Positions 11,890 through 23,494 of a DNA stretch of 64,000 nucleotides are shown here, piece by piece. A model generated the notes under the pieces. The model was not told where the DNA came from, made no database searches, and saw only the letters and a list, made by a program, of their open reading frames with translations. Origin of the DNA: Timema cristinae (Eukaryota; Arthropoda; Insecta; Phasmatodea; Timematidae); NCBI GenBank assembly GCA_039000515.1, contig JBCFYV010009882.1:107092821-107156820 (forward strand). Direction: 5' to 3'. Made by a program: the position numbers and the translations under genes. Numbering within the stretch: the first letter of the stretch is position 1; each line of letters starts with the position of its first letter.

Positions 11890-12473
11890 TTCACCGATTG
11901 ACGATTGTGCTTTAAAGGAAGCTGGACATTATAATAGTGAATTAATAATGTAACTAATAATTAGAGTTGGTTTGTCTAGTATAACGCATTACATCCCTTT
12001 CAAGAATGGCCCATCGGCAAAGAGAAAAGCATTAGTAGCACCCAATCATGTAACAAGGGTGGAGGAAATCACGAGATTCGGAAAAGATTGTTAAAGGTTT
12101 CGTCATAAGGCAGACACCAGTATAAGACTACAACCATATGAAGGGGCATTACACGTAAGTAATAAACATATAAAATACTATCTTAATTTTTGAAAACGAT
12201 GGCGAGGGCAATAATAAATTAGGTAGGCTATAAATACATTTTTAATATTACTATATAAGTATTACTAAATATTTTACAGAAGTTCTAATATTAACTTAAT
12301 ATCATTCATTTAATAATGTATTTATATTACATGAAATAATATATTTTCACTGATAAGTGCGGGTGTTCTACCCTAATTTAACGTGGAACTCTATGATTAA
12401 ACTAGTTTCGTTTGAAAATAAATTCTCAACATCCAGTTCCTAGGCTGACAATTCACCAAAGATTAATATATAG

Positions 12474-12540
12474 CATGTCGGGAATCGAACCCGGGACCAC
12501 ACATAAGGTAAACATATTAATGACTGAGCTGAATTATTCT
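12474..12540 (-). mobile_element. tRNA-like SINE head, degenerate
   Basis: The minus strand reads as a tRNA-derived fragment with B box GGTTCGATTCCC and an A-box-like TCAGTCATTAA. It lies in the spacer of the inverted repeat. The anticodon-side stem does not pair convincingly, so it is not called as a tRNA gene. Confidence 0.45.
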
Positions 12541-12732
12541 CAGACAAAGTGAACAACAATTATAAATTTAAGATTTATCTATTCACTATTTTACAAGAAA
12601 GGTAGAATATATTGTATATAGAGTGCACAACCAAGAGTGATTTAAAGTACTTAACATATTATTATTATTATTATTATTATTGTAAAGTTAGTAATAGTAA
12701 AGCTAGTAAGTAGATCAGGAAAAATAAATGTA

Positions 12733-13122
12733 GGAACGGAATGACGGACCGGTCTTTCTGACAATCTTCAGTTTATTGAAAACCTGGTTCGCGTGAAGAG
12801 CTCGTAACTAGATCATTTCGTACGTTTATACTACCCATCTATCTCAATTAAGAAAAAACTTTTACACAGAGTGAAAATATGTCTTCAGTAAAAATTTCAT
12901 TTTAGTTCTTTCTTTGGAAAACACTTTTTTCAAAGCAAACCAATTGGAATATGGTAATTTTAATAATATCCTCATGTCTTTTAAGGTTCTTATAACAAAT
13001 TCTGAAAGAAACGACTGTGATTGTCCAAGTAGTTTACGAGAAACGGTGAGTTATGTTTTAGGATTTCCGAGTATTTGATCGCGATAAACATGATGCCGCT
13101 TGGTTTTACCCTGCACGAACTT
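12733..13122 (-). repeat. right arm of a 1.7-kb inverted repeat
   Basis: This is the reverse complement of 11438-11889. Both arms keep a frame reading HNSPFLVNYLDNHSRFFQNLL, but the left arm has a stop where this arm has Tyr in AIKYSEIL. The shared frame could be chance or a decayed coding segment. Confidence 0.85.
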
Positions 13123-13763
13123 AAAAATGTGACCATCTCGCGCGCTCGTGTCGTGAATTCAAATATCATCTGCGTTTGCAAGGAGCCTAGAGCAGTGAGC
13201 TTAGTTCTCAACCTAACCTGTATTCAATGAAAACTGTTGTTAACTTAATACCGTAGATAAGATGTGACCTTCAAAACACACCTGCGACCTAATGCTTCCC
13301 ATTGTGCTAACAGTCACAGCTCAAAGTGTTGTAGCGTGGTAAGACAGAGTACAGTCTGATAGAGGGGAGATTTATGTACTCAAATTATAACCAGGATTAA
13401 GTTAACATAGAATATCAAACATACGTAGTTTAAGAAGCTTCTAGGAACACCTGGAACATCGTTTGTATTTAATTTTATTACACGTCCGTGAAATCTTTTT
13501 TGAAGTGACGTCGAACAGCGCAGGGAATTTGATGTAAAATACTTAATGGAATCGCCAAAGGTTTAGAAAATGCACAAAATGTGATCACAATAATTGTATT
13601 AGTCTCACGTAATACGGATGAATTGTACAAAAGAAACAACGAGAGATCATATGATTTGACGTATGAATATACATGACGATAGCTTTAAAAAAATAAGGAA
13701 CGTGAAACGTTAGACTTGAAAGAGTGGGGTAAATTTAGAATACTGTTTTTTATGGAGTATAGA
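13123..13763. other. intergenic DNA, no gene recognised
   Basis: AT-rich sequence between the inverted repeat and the minisatellite; no coding or element signal seen. Confidence 0.35.
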
Positions 13764-14894
13764 GGGAGATATTATAACGTCACTTAGAGGACTGAGGGAG
13801 ATACTATAACGTCACTTATACAAGACTGAGGGAGCTACTATAACGTCACTTATAGAGGAATTTGGGAGATACTATAACGTCACTTATACAAGACTGAGGG
13901 AGATAGTATAACGTCACTTATAGAGGTATTAGGGGGATACTATAACGTCACTTATACAAGACTGAGGGAGATACTATAACGTCACTTATAGAGGAATTAG
14001 GGAGATACTATAACGTCACTTATGCAAGACTGAGGGAGATAGTATAACGTCACTTATAGAGGTATTAGGGGGATACTATAACGTCACTTATACAAGACTG
14101 AGGGAGATACTATAACGTCACTTATAGAGGAATTTGGGAGATACTATAACGTCACTTATACAAGACTGAGGGAGATACTATAGTGTCACTTATAGAGGAA
14201 TTAGGGAGATACTATAACGTCACTTATACAAGACTGAGGGAGATACTATAACGTCACTTATAGAGGAATTAGGGAGATACTATAACGTCACTTATAGAGG
14301 AATTTGGGAGATACTATAACGTCACTTATACAAGACTGAGGGAGATACTATAACGTCACTTATAGAGGAATTTGGGAGATACTATAACGTCACTTATACA
14401 AGACTGAGGGAGATAGTATAACGTCACTTATAGAGGTATTAGGGGGATACTATAACGTCACTTATACAAGACTGAGGGAGATACTATAACGTCACTTATA
14501 GAGGAATTAGGGAGATACTATAACGTCACTTATACAGGACTGAGGGAGATACTATAGTGTCACTTATAGAGGAATTAGGGAGATACTATAACGTCACTTA
14601 TACAAGACTGGGGGAGATACTATAATGTCACTTATAGAGGAATTAGAGGGATAATATAACGTCACTTATAGAGGAATTAGGGGGATACTATAACGTCACT
14701 TAGAGGACTGAGGGAGATACTATAACGTCACTTATACAAGACTGAGGGAGATAGTATAACGTCACTTATAGAGGTATTAGGGGGATACTATAACGTCACT
14801 TATACAAGACTGAGGGGGATACTATAACGTCACTTATAGAGGAATTAGGGAGATACTATAACGTCACTTATAGAGGAATTAGGGGGATACTATA
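13764..14894 (+). repeat. 34-bp minisatellite, about 33 copies
   Basis: The unit is GGGAGATACTATAACGTCAC followed by TTAT and a 10-base variable end. Two unit types alternate for most of the array, one ending ACAAGACTGA and one ending AGAGGAATTA/T, giving a 68-bp dimer. A variant with GATAGTATAACG...GAGGTATTA followed by GGGGG recurs in dimer context, suggesting a higher-order repeat. Two 32-bp units end TTAGAGGACTGA. A few units have lost the ACGTCA core CpG (TAGTGTCAC, TAATGTCAC). Confidence 0.97.
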
Positions 14895-16416
14895 TAGCTT
14901 CCTCTAAATTTCAACTTACTCATCACAAACATATTACCTAAGTGTACATGCATATAACCTTGGCAACTATCAGTGAGACGCGGTGACAATAGTAGGCTAA
15001 TGGTCATAACGGATATGGCTGTTTTGGGGACTCAAATCTCCATTTTTAGTATTATTAAGATCATTCAACAAAGTGTATGTCCTACTAGCATGTTGGTAGT
15101 CCATAGTAACTTGGCAGGAACTGTAACGTCAGTGTGGATAAGAGAGCAAGTAACAATACATCAAGCTATGCCGGCCGGGTGTGGCTCTATCATTATGTCC
15201 CGCTAACAACTTTGTTTAAAGCACTGCGTCTTTCTTTCTATCAGTTCGGATTAGTAAGTGTTGCTTGGATCTACATTCCTTACGGTCAAACCAAGAAATT
15301 GCATTAAAGATACATTTAAAATATATCAGTTTCAATTATAATTTCAGAACAATTAATACATTAGCGAGCAGTTCCGTTTAGGAGAAAATAAACCAATTCC
15401 AAATAACAACTTTGCGTCCTACAAGATGAGATAAAATCACATTATTTGGGTATAGAAAGAACAGCTTTTATATATCATTAAAATTTATATAATTTTACCA
15501 CTTACACTGCTTATACATTAAAAGAAATTCTTAAAATCCTAAATGTCAAATGACAATAATACCTACACTAGTTAATCATAGCATCTACAAATCCAATTAT
15601 CTTGACTATACATTAAATACCTCAAAATACTTCAAAAGGGATTTTATGTCAAGACTAAATCTTTGCCCTTCCTATTGTGAGTTTTTTTTGCAGGTAGGCC
15701 TATAATAATTCTCCTACCGTTCCCACAAAATGATTATTTCTGGAAATACTCCTGTATTTCAAACATGACTAAATAAAGTTTAATAACTAGCCGTTGCCCT
15801 TAGCTATCCTCAAATACTATATAACTATCCGATATGAAGGCAGCGTTTTAGATTATGATGCACTAAAGGTTTTCTAAAATAAAATTTACTTTTACTTTCA
15901 GGTTTAAAAGGTGAAATGTTGTATATTTTCCGCACTATCGCATAAATGTCTGGATGTTTGTTCACAAATTTCAAATGTACAGAACTGATTGATATCGTCT
16001 CGAAACGAACGTTGCAGTTTGTTAAAACATGTCTTGGTAACAAGATAGAGCCGGTTTGCCGGCCGGGAGTCAATGCCAGGGGTCAACGAACGAAACACAA
16101 ACCTGATGTTCACACAGAAACACATCTTCAAGTTCACAACCTGCACTCCATTTCATGGCCAACAATTATTACAAAGATTAGAAATATCAACATCAACGGT
16201 TTATTTTGTTAATAGTTCATATGTTATGAACAAAAATACTTAGGCCTAGTCATTGATCTATATTTCCTAAGGACACAATTGTGTACCCAAACATTTAGCC
16301 GATTGACGTACACAAATCAAATTTGGCGGGTATTTTTATGGTCTCTTTTTCACTACCTATGTCTTTTATAAACAAAAATGGGGGTCCTTTTTAAAAGAAT
16401 AATGAATAAAGCTTAC
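14895..16416. other. non-coding DNA, probably intron or 3' flank of the raver-like gene
   Basis: No second exon of the minus-strand gene at 16417-16662 was recognised here. Short open frames near 14973-15206 and 15825-16212 lack family similarity. Sequence is AT-rich. Confidence 0.35.
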
Positions 16417-16662
16417 CTCCTCTGTAACATCCCGTGGAAGATGTTTTATTTGAAGTTGGCGTCCATAATGAAACTTGTGCTTCAGTTCGTTAACCTTTTT
16501 CTTAACTATCTCTTCAGGGTCATCTTCCCAAAACCCTCCAGTTGATGCTGTCGCAAGTACATCTGCACTCCAAAATTTATCTGGGGTGGTTTTCAATAAA
16601 TTGGCGTTAAAATAGCCTAAATTTGAGGAAGTACCAAATGTATCTGTAGATCCTGCGGCCAT
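16417..16662 (-). CDS. first coding exon, raver-like RRM protein (ribonucleoprotein PTB-binding)
   Basis: ATG at 16662 (context TTTTAATGGCC) opens an 82-codon frame that ends exactly in phase at a strong splice donor (GAGGAG|GTAAGC, donor GT at 16416-16415). The exon reads MAAGSTDTFGTSSN at its start and ends with DDPEEIVKKKVNELKHKF and LQIKHLPRDVTEE. That end matches the way raver N termini enter RRM1 in vertebrates (DPEEI.K.L, then RKI.I.GLPGDVT.QEV). Raver proteins are RRM scaffolds that bind PTB and vinculin family members and modulate splicing. The N-terminal 45 residues match nothing I know. Frame could extend upstream through GTG, but ATG is the natural start. Remaining exons are not visible to the left, so intron 1 would exceed 16 kb. 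Another RRM family is possible. Confidence 0.6.
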
Positions 16663-16930
16663 TAAAACAATGTTCACGACACGGTTTCAGTCAAAGTTTG
16701 AGAGTAGAGAGAGACATTTGCAACCGAGTGAGGTAAGACTACGAAGTGAACACTCGACCGAGCGGTTGCTTGGTAATAGACGGCTAGACTCGGCGCGGGA
16801 AAAGACTACGTGAGACCGGTAGAAAAACATCTGAGACACGAGGCCGGCACGGATGGAGCCGAACGTTCACGAAGATGGAAGAACACATCCTGATAGCCCC
16901 CGCGCCCCTCCAAATATACTATTAAAAAAC
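16663..16930 (-). promoter_or_regulatory. probable 5' UTR/promoter region of the raver-like gene
   Basis: The 250 bp upstream of the ATG are markedly richer in GC and CpG than the surroundings (CGACCGAGCG, GGCGCGGG, CCCCCGCGCCCC). This is typical of a broad, TATA-less housekeeping promoter. No TATA box is evident; the transcription start cannot be placed from sequence alone. Confidence 0.45.
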
Positions 16931-18619
16931 CACCTTTAGAATGATTTGACATTTGAGTCTACCCGCGGATAATGTTTCGGGCAAGTGTTCGATTTGTATG
17001 TCCATCCATTTACCTCTTTTGTCAATTTTCGTAAGAGGCAATCTTAAATCCAGTTTTAGATTAAAATCTATAAATTACAGTACATATTCTTCTGTATACT
17101 TACCATCTCTTTCCAACCCATTAGTTTCCCCGTTAGCTGTGTCCTTTTCCTACTTAGCGGTAACTTAAAAATGAGCATCTTTATTTCTATTAAATTTGCA
17201 TGCTATATTATATAACATTCACTGATGCCTCTAGTGAAAGCTATATAAATTACCAAAGAAAATTAAAACCACTTATTTTTCAATATTTTTTTTTATGAAA
17301 TACTCCCAATAAAAAAGATAATTATTTAATGTTTGTTTTATCATTTGATTTTTTCAAAGTTCCAGGCAAATACCAGTGCAACATTCCTCATCCTTGATAC
17401 ATTATAATTGTATTTAAATGAGTACAGGCTGCTGATAGCCTAAACACAGGCCTAGAACTAGGCGTAAATATAAATATAGCCGTGTTGAGTTTAGCACCAA
17501 TGAATACCCTGATGATAACAGTCAGATGTGAACTAATGTCCTCTTGGAAAACCACACACAGTTGTTTGAAACATACCTTAAAAAACTGTTTACCAGTCGT
17601 GAGATACTATTGTTGTCTTTGGTGATTTAATAGTAATTGTTATCAAACATAGAACTAAGGTTATAAACCACTTATTATATTATAATCAAGTTAATGAGGT
17701 ATGGATGAGTAAGCAGTTGTTTAAGAAAGTGCACACGCATTCACATTGTTAGAGGGTGGTATTTTTTTCAAACTGAGTTGTATAAACCATCTTCCATTGT
17801 CCTCCGCCCAATTTACACTCTTTGGAAACTATTCAACAATTATTGTAGATTTCCAAACACGTACACTGCATCTTACAATTTATAAGAAACTGGACTATCT
17901 CTTTCAGCAGAAAATACATACTGTATGAAAGAAAGACACTTATTCATAAAAGAGGCAACAAGAGGCAATATGCTTGTAATAACATGAGATGTGTATATAC
18001 ATCAGCTGCCTTTGTTTTAAGATCAAGGAAAAGAAAAGGCAAAATCTGGTCCCTAATTATAACATAACACACACTGATGATTCTCATCAAGACGCAAGAG
18101 TGATATCACAAGTTATAAGAACAAGACTCGACTTCTCACACTAAGATGAGTTGGGTCACCCTCCAACAAAGTAGCCATCCGACCGGAGTTTGAATCTGAC
18201 AATGAGTCCTCAACAAACCCACCTTCTATCAACGCACAAACACAAGTCGTCCTCTCCAGCTGGCTCAGAACCAACTCTCTGAACACTCCACTAACAGGTC
18301 AACAATCGACTCCCACTCAAGTCAACAATCCTGTAGCACTATCTTCAAAGACCAAGTACTCAAGGCAACGTCACGAGCATGGCACAGAAAAAAGGTCGCT
18401 CACTCGTAAGAGGTGAGAAAGTAACAAACTCAGCTCAACCCCTCTACTGTAGAGCACTTTTTTAATACATAAAATGTTTTGCGTGTATTGCAAAATTATA
18501 TAAGGGTTACATGAACTATGTTAAGTAGAGGGTATTAACAACTTGTTGAAAAAATAAAGTGCTTAATTAAAGACAAATAATCAGTAAACTTGCATGATTT
18601 TATAAAAGTGTGGTAATTG

Positions 18620-18655
<36 letters not shown>

Positions 18656-19130
18656 TTTTTAATAAATTACCACACTAAACTTAACTTCTTGGTAAACCGC
18701 AGGGCTTAAGTTAATAAACAAATATATTATCTATTCTAATGTGTTGCCTCACCAGCACAGACCAGAGACTAATAAATAGGGTTGTATATTTAATTTATTT
18801 TATAATATAACGTAAACTAAGATTATATTGTGTATTATGTTACTGCCTTACTTATGAGCATCATCATTTGTCATCACCATTTATATTTAGTTTAAATTTT
18901 GCCCAGCTATATATTAGGGTAGGGTATTTGAATAATCGTTGAATTGAGTTTAATAATAATGTTGTTGTATCAGTGTTAATTAGATCTCTACACATACTGG
19001 ACACATTTATCCTCCTTTAATAAGTTCACTCTAGCTCTACTTAGAGGTCCCGATGAGACCGAGCTAATAGTTGATGTTGGAAGATCTCGACTCCTTCCCT
19101 TTCTCTCTAGTGTCACGCCATTAATGTTTC
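16931..19130. other. intergenic DNA, no gene recognised
   Basis: Mostly AT-rich sequence. At 18608-18675 a (TA)n core of about 26 bp is flanked by inverted arms GTGTGGTAATT and AATTACCACAC, forming a cruciform-prone hairpin. The stretch at 18120-18430 is richer in C and less biased but shows no coding signal. Confidence 0.4.
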
Positions 19131-19133
19131 CAG

Positions 19134-20410
19134 GTGTGGCCGAAAGGTAGTGTGACGGCAGTTTTGAGAGGTAGTCAAGAGGACTGTTTCTTTCAGAGTA
19201 CAGCTTACGCACAAAATATTCGCAAACATAATGAAATGGTGGATGGTAATAGACACATTCTTTCTAGAGTGAGTGACATTTTAAAATTGTGTGGTAACTG
19301 TAATCCTCCTCTTTGTTTGTTTTTGTTTTTACTATAAAAATCGATGCTGCTTTTAATAGTTGTATGAAAGAAGCCTATATGTTTAAAGTGGCCTCAAAGA
19401 CGATACAAAATGATCTTTTGCATTGCATGCTTTTTGTTTGCCAAGAACATATTATCAAAGAGCTTAAGAAATTCTTATTTTTATCTCCCATGGAGGACGA
19501 TGCAACTGACATATAATATGTGGAAACGCAAACAGTCTTGGTTTTCCATAAGAATTAAATGGTCACATTCACAAACACTTTTGGGGCTTTTTGAATTCAA
19601 AAAAGTAAAACAAATGCAAAACAATTGAACTGTCACAATTTATTTTGCAGCAGCTTGATCAAATTTTAGAAAGTAATTTAGATAAACTGATCACGCAAAC
19701 ATGTGAAGAAGCCACTGTTATGGGCAGGCATGAGGAAGGTGTAAATGTTAAAATCAAAGAGAAATACAAAAATGGCTATTATGTTTATTGTTATACCCAC
19801 CAATTAGATCAATTGCTTGAACAAGCTGCTTCTAATATAAAAAGTGTGAGAATTTTTGTTTGTCAATTTTAATGGGATTGCTGCCTCTTTCTCCAATTTT
19901 CCAGACAGAAGAGCGGTTTTAGAGCATGTATGCAATAAAAAAAATACCTTGATCCTCACAAACTAAATGGGGTTTTCAATCCAGGATAATACAAACCATC
20001 TTCACTTACAAAGATAACATTCTGGAATGTTTCTAAAATATACTGGCAGGTGTTCTGAAAATATATATAACTCAGGAACTGTAGTACTGGCTGCTGGTTT
20101 TGTTAACTGGCTTGAAAGTAGCACTTTCTTGTTTTGGCTAAAGTTTTACTTAAAAATAATGCCTCACATTGATATATTATTTAATCAATTACAAGTTCTG
20201 TAAACAGATTCAGTGAGAATTCATGCTGCTATATACAACTTTGAAAAAGTAACAAACAAAATTAGAAATAAGCTACCCCTTGTGATCGATGGACAAGAGG
20301 AAATAAGTGAGGTGCTTGTAGTAGGACCTTCAGCTAGAAAAAGGTGTAGTCCAAATGATGAGAATTTAAATTTATTGGCAAAGGAAGTTTGTGATACAGT
20401 TATATTTTAA
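19134..20410 (+). pseudogene. ZMYM1-like hAT transposase relic
   Basis: Successive plus-strand frames match, in order, the hAT-type transposase family annotated as zinc finger MYM-type 1-like: STAYAQNIRKHNEMVDGNRH, RVSDILKLCG, ASKTIQNDLLHCMLFVC, TCEEATVMGRHEEGVNVKIK, YYVYCYTHQLDQLLEQA, then NKIRNKLPLV and LLAKEVCDTVIF. The segments lie in at least three frames with stops between them (for example near 19516, 19628, 19872), and the C-terminal dimerisation part is missing. The N-terminal zinc finger is not seen. It is a dead element downstream of the ATP7 stop codon and in opposite orientation to ATP7. Confidence 0.8.
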
Positions 20411-20607
20411 ATAAAATATTGCTTTGCATTCAAATGTAGACAAATGTTAATATGGATCCAGTTAATAGTGGGCCAAATGACTGACATACATTGCAACAAA
20501 ATTGTAAACTGGAAAGTAAATGTATGGTCCATCAATAATTCTTTTTTGTAATATAATGTATAAATTTACTAAATACCTGCATCAGTGTTCACATAGTCTA
20601 ATGTGTC

Positions 20608-20800
20608 ACTCACGCATTATAAGCAATTGCCGGTAATACGGAGATGGGGTTTGAATCCAATTCAAATTTAATGAGGTTTTTCCCTTCAATGCTTTTTTCC
20701 CCCTCCCTCTACACAAATGTGTCTAAATTTTCTATAAATTTTACCTTCCTCATTCCTATAAACACATGAAAATCTCAAACCGGTAGTAAGAGAAAAAGGA
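20608..20800 (+). mobile_element. old SINE-B-like element
   Basis: A tRNA-like B box GGTTTGAATCC is followed by a body resembling family B (GAGGTTTTTCCCTTCAATGC, CCCTCTACACAAATGTG, TTTTACCTTCCTCATTCCTA) and a decayed tail AAACCGGTAGTAAGAG. Similarity to the young copies is low. Confidence 0.6.
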
Positions 20801-20924
20801 AAAATTTACTAATTAAATTGATTGAAATTATCATTAGTTGTAGATGACAGCTGTTCACACGAATGTAACTAAATATATAGTTGAATGTTCACAGGAATGT
20901 ACAGTTGAAAAAGAACCCCTGGAT

Positions 20925-20990
20925 ATAGGAATCAAACCCAGGACCTTTGGCTTAACAAGAACTTTGTTCACAATGCATTAACTTGATGGT
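20925..20990 (-). mobile_element. tRNA-like SINE head, degenerate
   Basis: The minus strand contains GGTCCTGGGTTTGATTCC, a B-box region with a T-arm-like context. No body or tail can be followed, and no genuine tRNA fold was found. Confidence 0.4.
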
Positions 20991-21472
20991 CATTTGGTCC
21001 ACTCTTAGCTGGATCCATTGTGACGTTTGTCTATTTGTTGGTGCTTTCGTGTAAACCTGTTGACGGCCAATAGCTTTGTCCTCCAATACATGAGCTTGTC
21101 GACCAGTTGGTTCATATAGCATTCAAAATAATATATTAAGTCAACAACTTGTTGAGATTTTTTTTGTTGATGCCTACAAAATTACTTTGAAGTCAAATAT
21201 ATGTTACAAAAGTATTATTTAGAGTTAAAAAAGACTAGCAATGTTCTACTGTGAAATAAGATGTTAAACTGGCTTCTCATCAAAGGCCACATGACTTTCA
21301 AGTATAACACTGATGAGCATTTTCTAAAGTTTAACAGTGAAGCAAACAGAAATTCACAGGAGGAGGATATTGCACTGACATTAATATACTTGCATCCACT
21401 TTCACTTTAAAAAGAAAAGTTTGGTACTACACATCTGTACAGTAATATTATCTAGGAAATTTATATATTTAC

Positions 21473-21766
21473 GGTGATCAGGTTGTCTGGGGGCAAGGTG
21501 TCGGACTTCTGTGCTGGGGTCCAGGATTCAATCCTCGGTCCCGGCATGGATTTATCAGATTGGCAAACCCTTCCTTCACCTCTGACAAGACGTGTATTAA
21601 CCACAACTTGTGAATGTGGGGAATACCAGGCCTCCACAGTGGTTCGGATCCCACGTTAAATTGTAGGTCCTCCATTTCATCTCGCAATCACCCTACCATT
21701 ACACATTAGCGTAAGTATGTACAACCCAAACGGGTAGTAAGACGTGGTGATGATGATGATAATAAT
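21473..21766 (+). mobile_element. full-length SINE-A with 15-bp TSD
   Basis: Head with A box (TTGTCTGGGGGCAAGGTG) and B box (GGATTCAATCCTC), body, shared tail and a short TGATGATAATAATAA tail. A perfect 15-bp duplication AATTTATATATTTAC flanks it at 21458-21472 and 21767-21781. The open frames on both strands here are artefacts of the SINE. Confidence 0.95.
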
Positions 21767-21781
21767 AATTTATATATTTAC

Positions 21782-23164
21782 AATTCTAGATTAAAACTTA
21801 CTTTTGACAATAGGAATTTTAAGTGATTATACATTTATGTTATATGTGATTGTTATATTATAATTTGTATTGTCTTAGGTTAGGTTTTTACTCAAATGGT
21901 GTTTGAAGATTTTTGTGAGTATTTATTTCCTCCAGCTATTTTATTTTTAAGTGTGAATGTAAATTTTTAAAATCAGTGGAGCATTTAACCAATTAATGGT
22001 GATTTATATACATGACGAGAGAAACAATACAAGCAAGCCAATGGGGTATTGAGGATGGATGGGCTCGAATGTAATATTATTAACTTATAATGGACTGGTT
22101 ATTTATTGGGATAAAAAAAATTAAGCCTTAATTTTAATATCATTTTAATCATATCTTAGTTTTAATGTTAACACAATACTTGAAAGCGAGTGTTTATTCT
22201 TAAGTCCATTATTTATTAAGTAAAGTTTGAATCTAGTTTAATTTTAATCATAAAATTATGATTAAAATTAAACTAGATGAAGATTACTGAGCAAAACTTT
22301 GAATGTATTCACCTGTAGATTATTGCTGTACCAATAGCACATATTTTGTATGCTTGTCCAGAGCTAGGAGTTATTTAAAGCATATCCAGTTATAGAAACA
22401 AAGACTAAGTATTTAGAGATGGTATTAAGTATGCAATTAAATAATCGTTTTTAGGGAATGTTGCCTAAGCACCTTACCATATAATACACTATATTTTACT
22501 TAAGATAGCAAGTCAATAAAAATTTTACACAATCATCATAATCACATGGAAACGATGAATTAAATGATACCATAATTATATTTGAAATTATTTTATATTT
22601 ACAACATTTAGATAACTCACTAAAATCCAAGTCTAAAGGTAAAAATACTAAACACTTGGTTGGCCCATGATCCCATAATTTATAACATCATCTTATTTAC
22701 TAAAGTCAAATTATTTATTTTGTGCATATTTATTGATATTCTTATTTAGCGAATGTAACAGTATCTAGGTTAGATCAAGTAAGCCAAGTAATTACTGTAA
22801 TGAAAGTTAGGTTAACTTAAGCTAGGTCGGAAAGGTATCTAATCATATATTTATACATAATTTAGCCTTAAAATGTATATTACTTTATTTAATATTCGAA
22901 TGAGGGCGGGTGCTTCCAATCAGATCGCTACATTTTCAGTTCAATTCTAATGGAGCCTTGTGTTGAATTTGCTGGATGTAAAATCATTGGTGGATAAGCA
23001 AGAGAGTTTTCGTTTGGAAAGTATAGTTTACCATTTACAAGAATATCATCTGTTGCAAGATAGTGAAGTGTGGTCATTGCAGAAAATTATTGCACATTCA
23101 TCTGCTCTATAATATACCATAAAGCTTTGGTAGGGTAGGCAATTCTACAGATTTTTCAAAGATA
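21782..23164. other. intergenic DNA downstream of ATP7
   Basis: Very AT-rich, with no coding signal. It includes the 48-bp near-perfect palindrome listed separately. Confidence 0.4.
22231..22278. repeat. 48-bp perfect palindrome
   Basis: Two 23-bp arms (left ATCTAGTTTAATTTTAATCA...) are exact reverse complements separated by two bases. It is AT-rich and could extrude as a cruciform, or fold as an RNA hairpin if transcribed past the ATP7 polyA site. Confidence 0.9.
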
Positions 23165-23170
23165 TTTATT
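23165..23170 (-). terminator. candidate polyadenylation signal of ATP7
   Basis: AATAAA on the minus strand, about 190 bp downstream of the ATP7 stop codon. It is the nearest canonical hexamer found by eye; the 3' UTR would then be about 210 bp. Confidence 0.5.
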
Positions 23171-23358
23171 CCTGCATCACTTAGGTGAGTTTGGTTTTGA
23201 ATTGTTCACTATAACAAAGTTTTTTTAATAATCTTGAATTTAGTATCATTCGATTCCCCTCATTTCTGTGAGTATGATAATATTATAAATTTGGCCATTT
23301 TCAGGTTTATATATATATTGCCCTAAAAGTTGTGGTTTTTAGGTTTCATCCCCTTTTT

Positions 23359-23494
23359 TTACAATGGAAACATTTGGTTCTGTTCTTTTTCCCTACCACC
23401 CAAACCACTAAAGTCAATTACAATATCCAAATCTTCTAGGTCATTGGAAGCAGCAAGAAGACCTTCTCCTTCTGGCTTACCCCGACCAAACAAT
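23359..23494 (-). CDS. ATP7: ATP7 copper-transporting ATPase, last coding exon
   Basis: The exon follows a TTTTTTTTTGTTTTCAG acceptor (AG at 23496-23495). Its first base completes an Arg codon begun in the exon at 25679, giving ...STLSR followed by LFGRGKPEGEGLLAASNDLE and a stop (TAA ending at 23359). EGEGLL fits the acidic di-leucine sorting signal [DE]xxxL[LI], a type of motif that in human ATP7A and ATP7B lies near the C terminus and returns the pump from the plasma membrane to the trans-Golgi. The protein ends MFPL, not the PDZ-binding type seen in human ATP7A. Assignment rests on phase, position and tail composition, since this tail is poorly conserved. Confidence 0.78.

Noticed and set aside
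12474..12540. Possible genuine tRNA gene on the minus strand
   Set aside because: Only the B box and part of an A box fit; acceptor and anticodon stems do not pair. Treated as a SINE head.
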